Origin: CAJQQK01 sp963696075
Lineage (GTDB): Bacteria > Pseudomonadota > Alphaproteobacteria > Rhizobiales > Hyphomicrobiaceae
NCBI GenBank assembly: GCA_963696075.1
Contig: CAVOJD010000014.1
Span: forward strand, 1 to 64,000
DNA: 64,000 bases
Reading direction: 5' to 3'
Every line of letters starts with the position of its first letter. Position 1 is the stretch's first letter. This document shows, one piece after another, positions 62,501 to 64,000 of this stretch. A program made the position numbers and the translations under genes. The notes under the pieces are model-generated. The model was not told where the DNA came from, did not search any database, and saw only the letters and a list, made by a program, of their open reading frames with translations.

Positions 62501-64000
62501 CATCGACGGACGATGTGCCCGAGAGCACGGTGTTGCTCAGCGTGCCGCTGTCTTCGGCGATCGTGAACAACTCATCGGCGTCCGTGAAGTCGTCGTTGAC
62601 CGGCGTCACGGCGATGCTCAGCGTCGAGGTGTCGTTGGCGCCGGAGCCATCCGTCGTCGTGTAGGTCACGGCGGGGACGCTGCCGTTGAAGTTGGCGGCG
62701 GGCACGAACGTGAAGCTGCCGTCCGCGTTGATCGTCAGGTCGCCCTCGGTGAGGTTGACCGTCGTGCCCGGCGTATAGGTCGTGCCACCGACGGTGAAGT
62801 CGGCCACCGTCACCGGGCCATCGACCGATGATGTGCCCGAGAGCACCGTGTTGCTCAGCGTGCCGCTGTCTTCGGCGATCGTGAACGACTCATCGGCGTC
62901 GGTGAAATCGTCATTGACCGGCGTCACCGAGATGCTCAGCGTCGAGGTATCGTTGGCGCCCGAGCCATCCGTCGTCGTGTAGGTCACGGCGGGGACGCTG
63001 CCGTTGAAGTTGGCGGCCGGCACGAACGTGAAGCTGCCGTCGGCGTTGATCGTCAGGTCGCCCTCGGTGAGGTTGACCGTCGTGCCAGGCGTATAGGTCG
63101 TGCCGCCGACCGTGAAGTCGGCCACCGTCACCGGGCCATCGACCGACGATGTGCCCGAGAGCACGGTGTTGCTCAACGTGCCGCTGTCTTCCAGGATCGT
63201 GAACGACTCATCGGCGTCCGTGAAGTCGTCGTTGACCGGCGTGACCGCGATGCTCAGCGTGGACGTATCGTTGGCGCCCGAGCCGTCCGTCGTGGTGTAG
63301 GTCACGGCGGGGACGCTGCCGTTGAAGTTGGCCGCCGGGATGAACGTGAAGCTGCCGTCCGCGTTGATCGTCAGGTCACCCTCGGTGAGGTTGACCGTCG
63401 TGCCGGGCGTGTAGGTCGTGCCGCCGACCGTGAAGTCGGCCACCGTCACCGGGCCATCGACCGACGACGTGCCGCGAGAGCACGGTGTTCGCTCAGCGTG
63501 CCGCTGTCTTCGGCGATCGTGAAGCTCTCATCGGCGTCGGTGAAGTCGTCGTTGACCGGCGTCACGGCGATCGACAGCGTCGAGGTATCGTTGGCGCCGG
63601 AGCCGTCCGTCGTGGTGTACGTCACGGCCGGAACCGAGCCGTTGAAGTTGGCGGCCGGGACGAAGGTGAAGCTGCCGTCCGCGTTGATCGTCAGATCACC
63701 TTCGGTGAGGTTGACCGTCGTGCCCGGCGTGTAGGTCGTGCCGCCGACGGTGAAGTCGGCCACCGTCACCGGGCCATCGACGGACGATGTGCCGGAGAGG
63801 ACCGTGTTCGACAGCGTGCCGCTGTCCTCGGCGATCGTGAACGACTCATCGGCATCGGTGAAGTCGTCGTTGACCGGCGTCACCGCGATGCTCAGCGTCG
63901 AGGTATCGTTGGCGCCGGAGCCGTCCGTCGTGGTGTAGGTCACGGCCGGGACGCTGCCGTTGAAGTTGGCGGCCGGGATGAACGTGAAGCTGCCGTCCGC
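56599..64000 (-). CDS. Giant cadherin/VCBS-like repeat adhesin, 5' end outside the window, frame broken by seven +1 indels
   Basis: The 3' 2.8 kb (56599-59390) encode varied cadherin-like/VCBS domains with repeated NDPPVAVDD, GDVDGDPLTV and FTYTVDDGNGG segments. They end in a unique C-terminal domain that finishes PPTFSEQIRATGRR. Upstream are at least 14 near-identical repeats of 106 residues, each from DDFTDADESFTIAEDSGTL through ADFTVGGTTYTPGTTVNLTE and GSFTFVPAANFNGSVPAVTY to STLSIAVTPVN. No cysteine is seen. Such proteins are large cell-surface or type I-secreted adhesins. The frame shifts by one base at about 59650, 60803, 61341, 61748, 61897, 63473 and 63490. All are insertions inside the repeats, so assembly error is at least as likely as a real pseudogene. 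The terminator at 56512 is intact. Confidence 0.75.
59393..64000 (-). repeat. Array of 318-bp coding repeats
   Basis: The word beginning GTGCCGCCGACSGTGAAGTC recurs every 318 bases (59.6, 59.9, 60.2, 60.55, 60.87, 61.19 kb and on to 63.74 kb). Seven intervals would be exactly 318 but for single-base insertions, giving 319 five times and 320 once. At least 14 units are present and the array continues past the right edge. Identity between units is very high, with scattered silent differences. Confidence 0.95.

Noticed and set aside
59597..63938. Plus-strand frames of 66-334 codons opposite the adhesin repeats
   Set aside because: They recur with the 318-bp period and mirror the coding strand; the minus-strand protein is the coherent one.
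59393..64000. CRISPR array
   Set aside because: The period is 318 bases with the whole unit conserved and coding; there are no short repeats with unique spacers.

Overview
The window looks like the chromosome of an alphaproteobacterium, probably of the Hyphomicrobiales/Rhizobiales type. This rests on GC-rich coding sequence, the alphaproteobacterial form of the initiator tRNA 3' end at base 1, an Agrobacterium-like aioXSRBA arsenite-oxidation locus, and DUF992 and DUF1194 proteins. The species cannot be named from the sequence alone.

Bases 1-13014 form an arsenic island. The window opens with the last 19 bases of tRNA-fMet. The 12-base tRNA end is repeated at 63-74 and again at 13003-13014, just past the last arsenic gene, as expected for an element integrated at this tRNA. 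Inside lie arsR with a truncated permease fused to a metallo-beta-lactamase-fold protein, a phnCDE-type transporter, and the divergent aioX-aioS-aioR sensor system. Then follow a sigma-54 promoter with an upstream dyad, the arsenite oxidase genes aioB and aioA, and a DUF2478 gene. No integrase is visible.

Bases 13169-16785 hold a small CoA/short-chain metabolism cluster: two MaoC-like hydratase subunits, two short-chain dehydrogenases and an alpha/beta hydrolase. Bases 16828-32264 hold a two-gene PKS-NRPS assembly line, transcribed leftward with overlapping stop and start codons. The PKS is KS-AT-KR-ACP-ACP. The NRPS is docking-(C-A-T)x3 and ends in a left-handed beta-helix acyltransferase domain rather than a thioesterase. 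Adenylation-pocket residues read as Ser, Gly and a Gly-like code.

Bases 32912-46661 carry a luciferase-like monooxygenase, a metallo-hydrolase and a bifunctional beta-oxidation enzyme. They also carry a DUF1194 protein, a NaChBac-type sodium channel next to a beta-carbonic anhydrase, DUF992, and a divergent type I secretion ABC transporter/HlyD pair. Two intergenic zones (37.5-38.1 kb and 52.5-52.7 kb) hold related arrays of palindromes whose stems co-vary.

Bases 47067-56355 encode a cysteine-free acidic helical repeat protein ending in DFMV, a plausible substrate of the nearby secretion system. A CoA-transferase, two MFS transporters, a dehydrogenase, a glutathione transferase, an HCCA-isomerase-like protein and an aldo/keto reductase follow. 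From 56599 to the right edge runs the 3' part of a giant leftward adhesin made of 106-residue (318-bp) repeats. Its reading frame is broken by seven single-base insertions, all inside the repeats.
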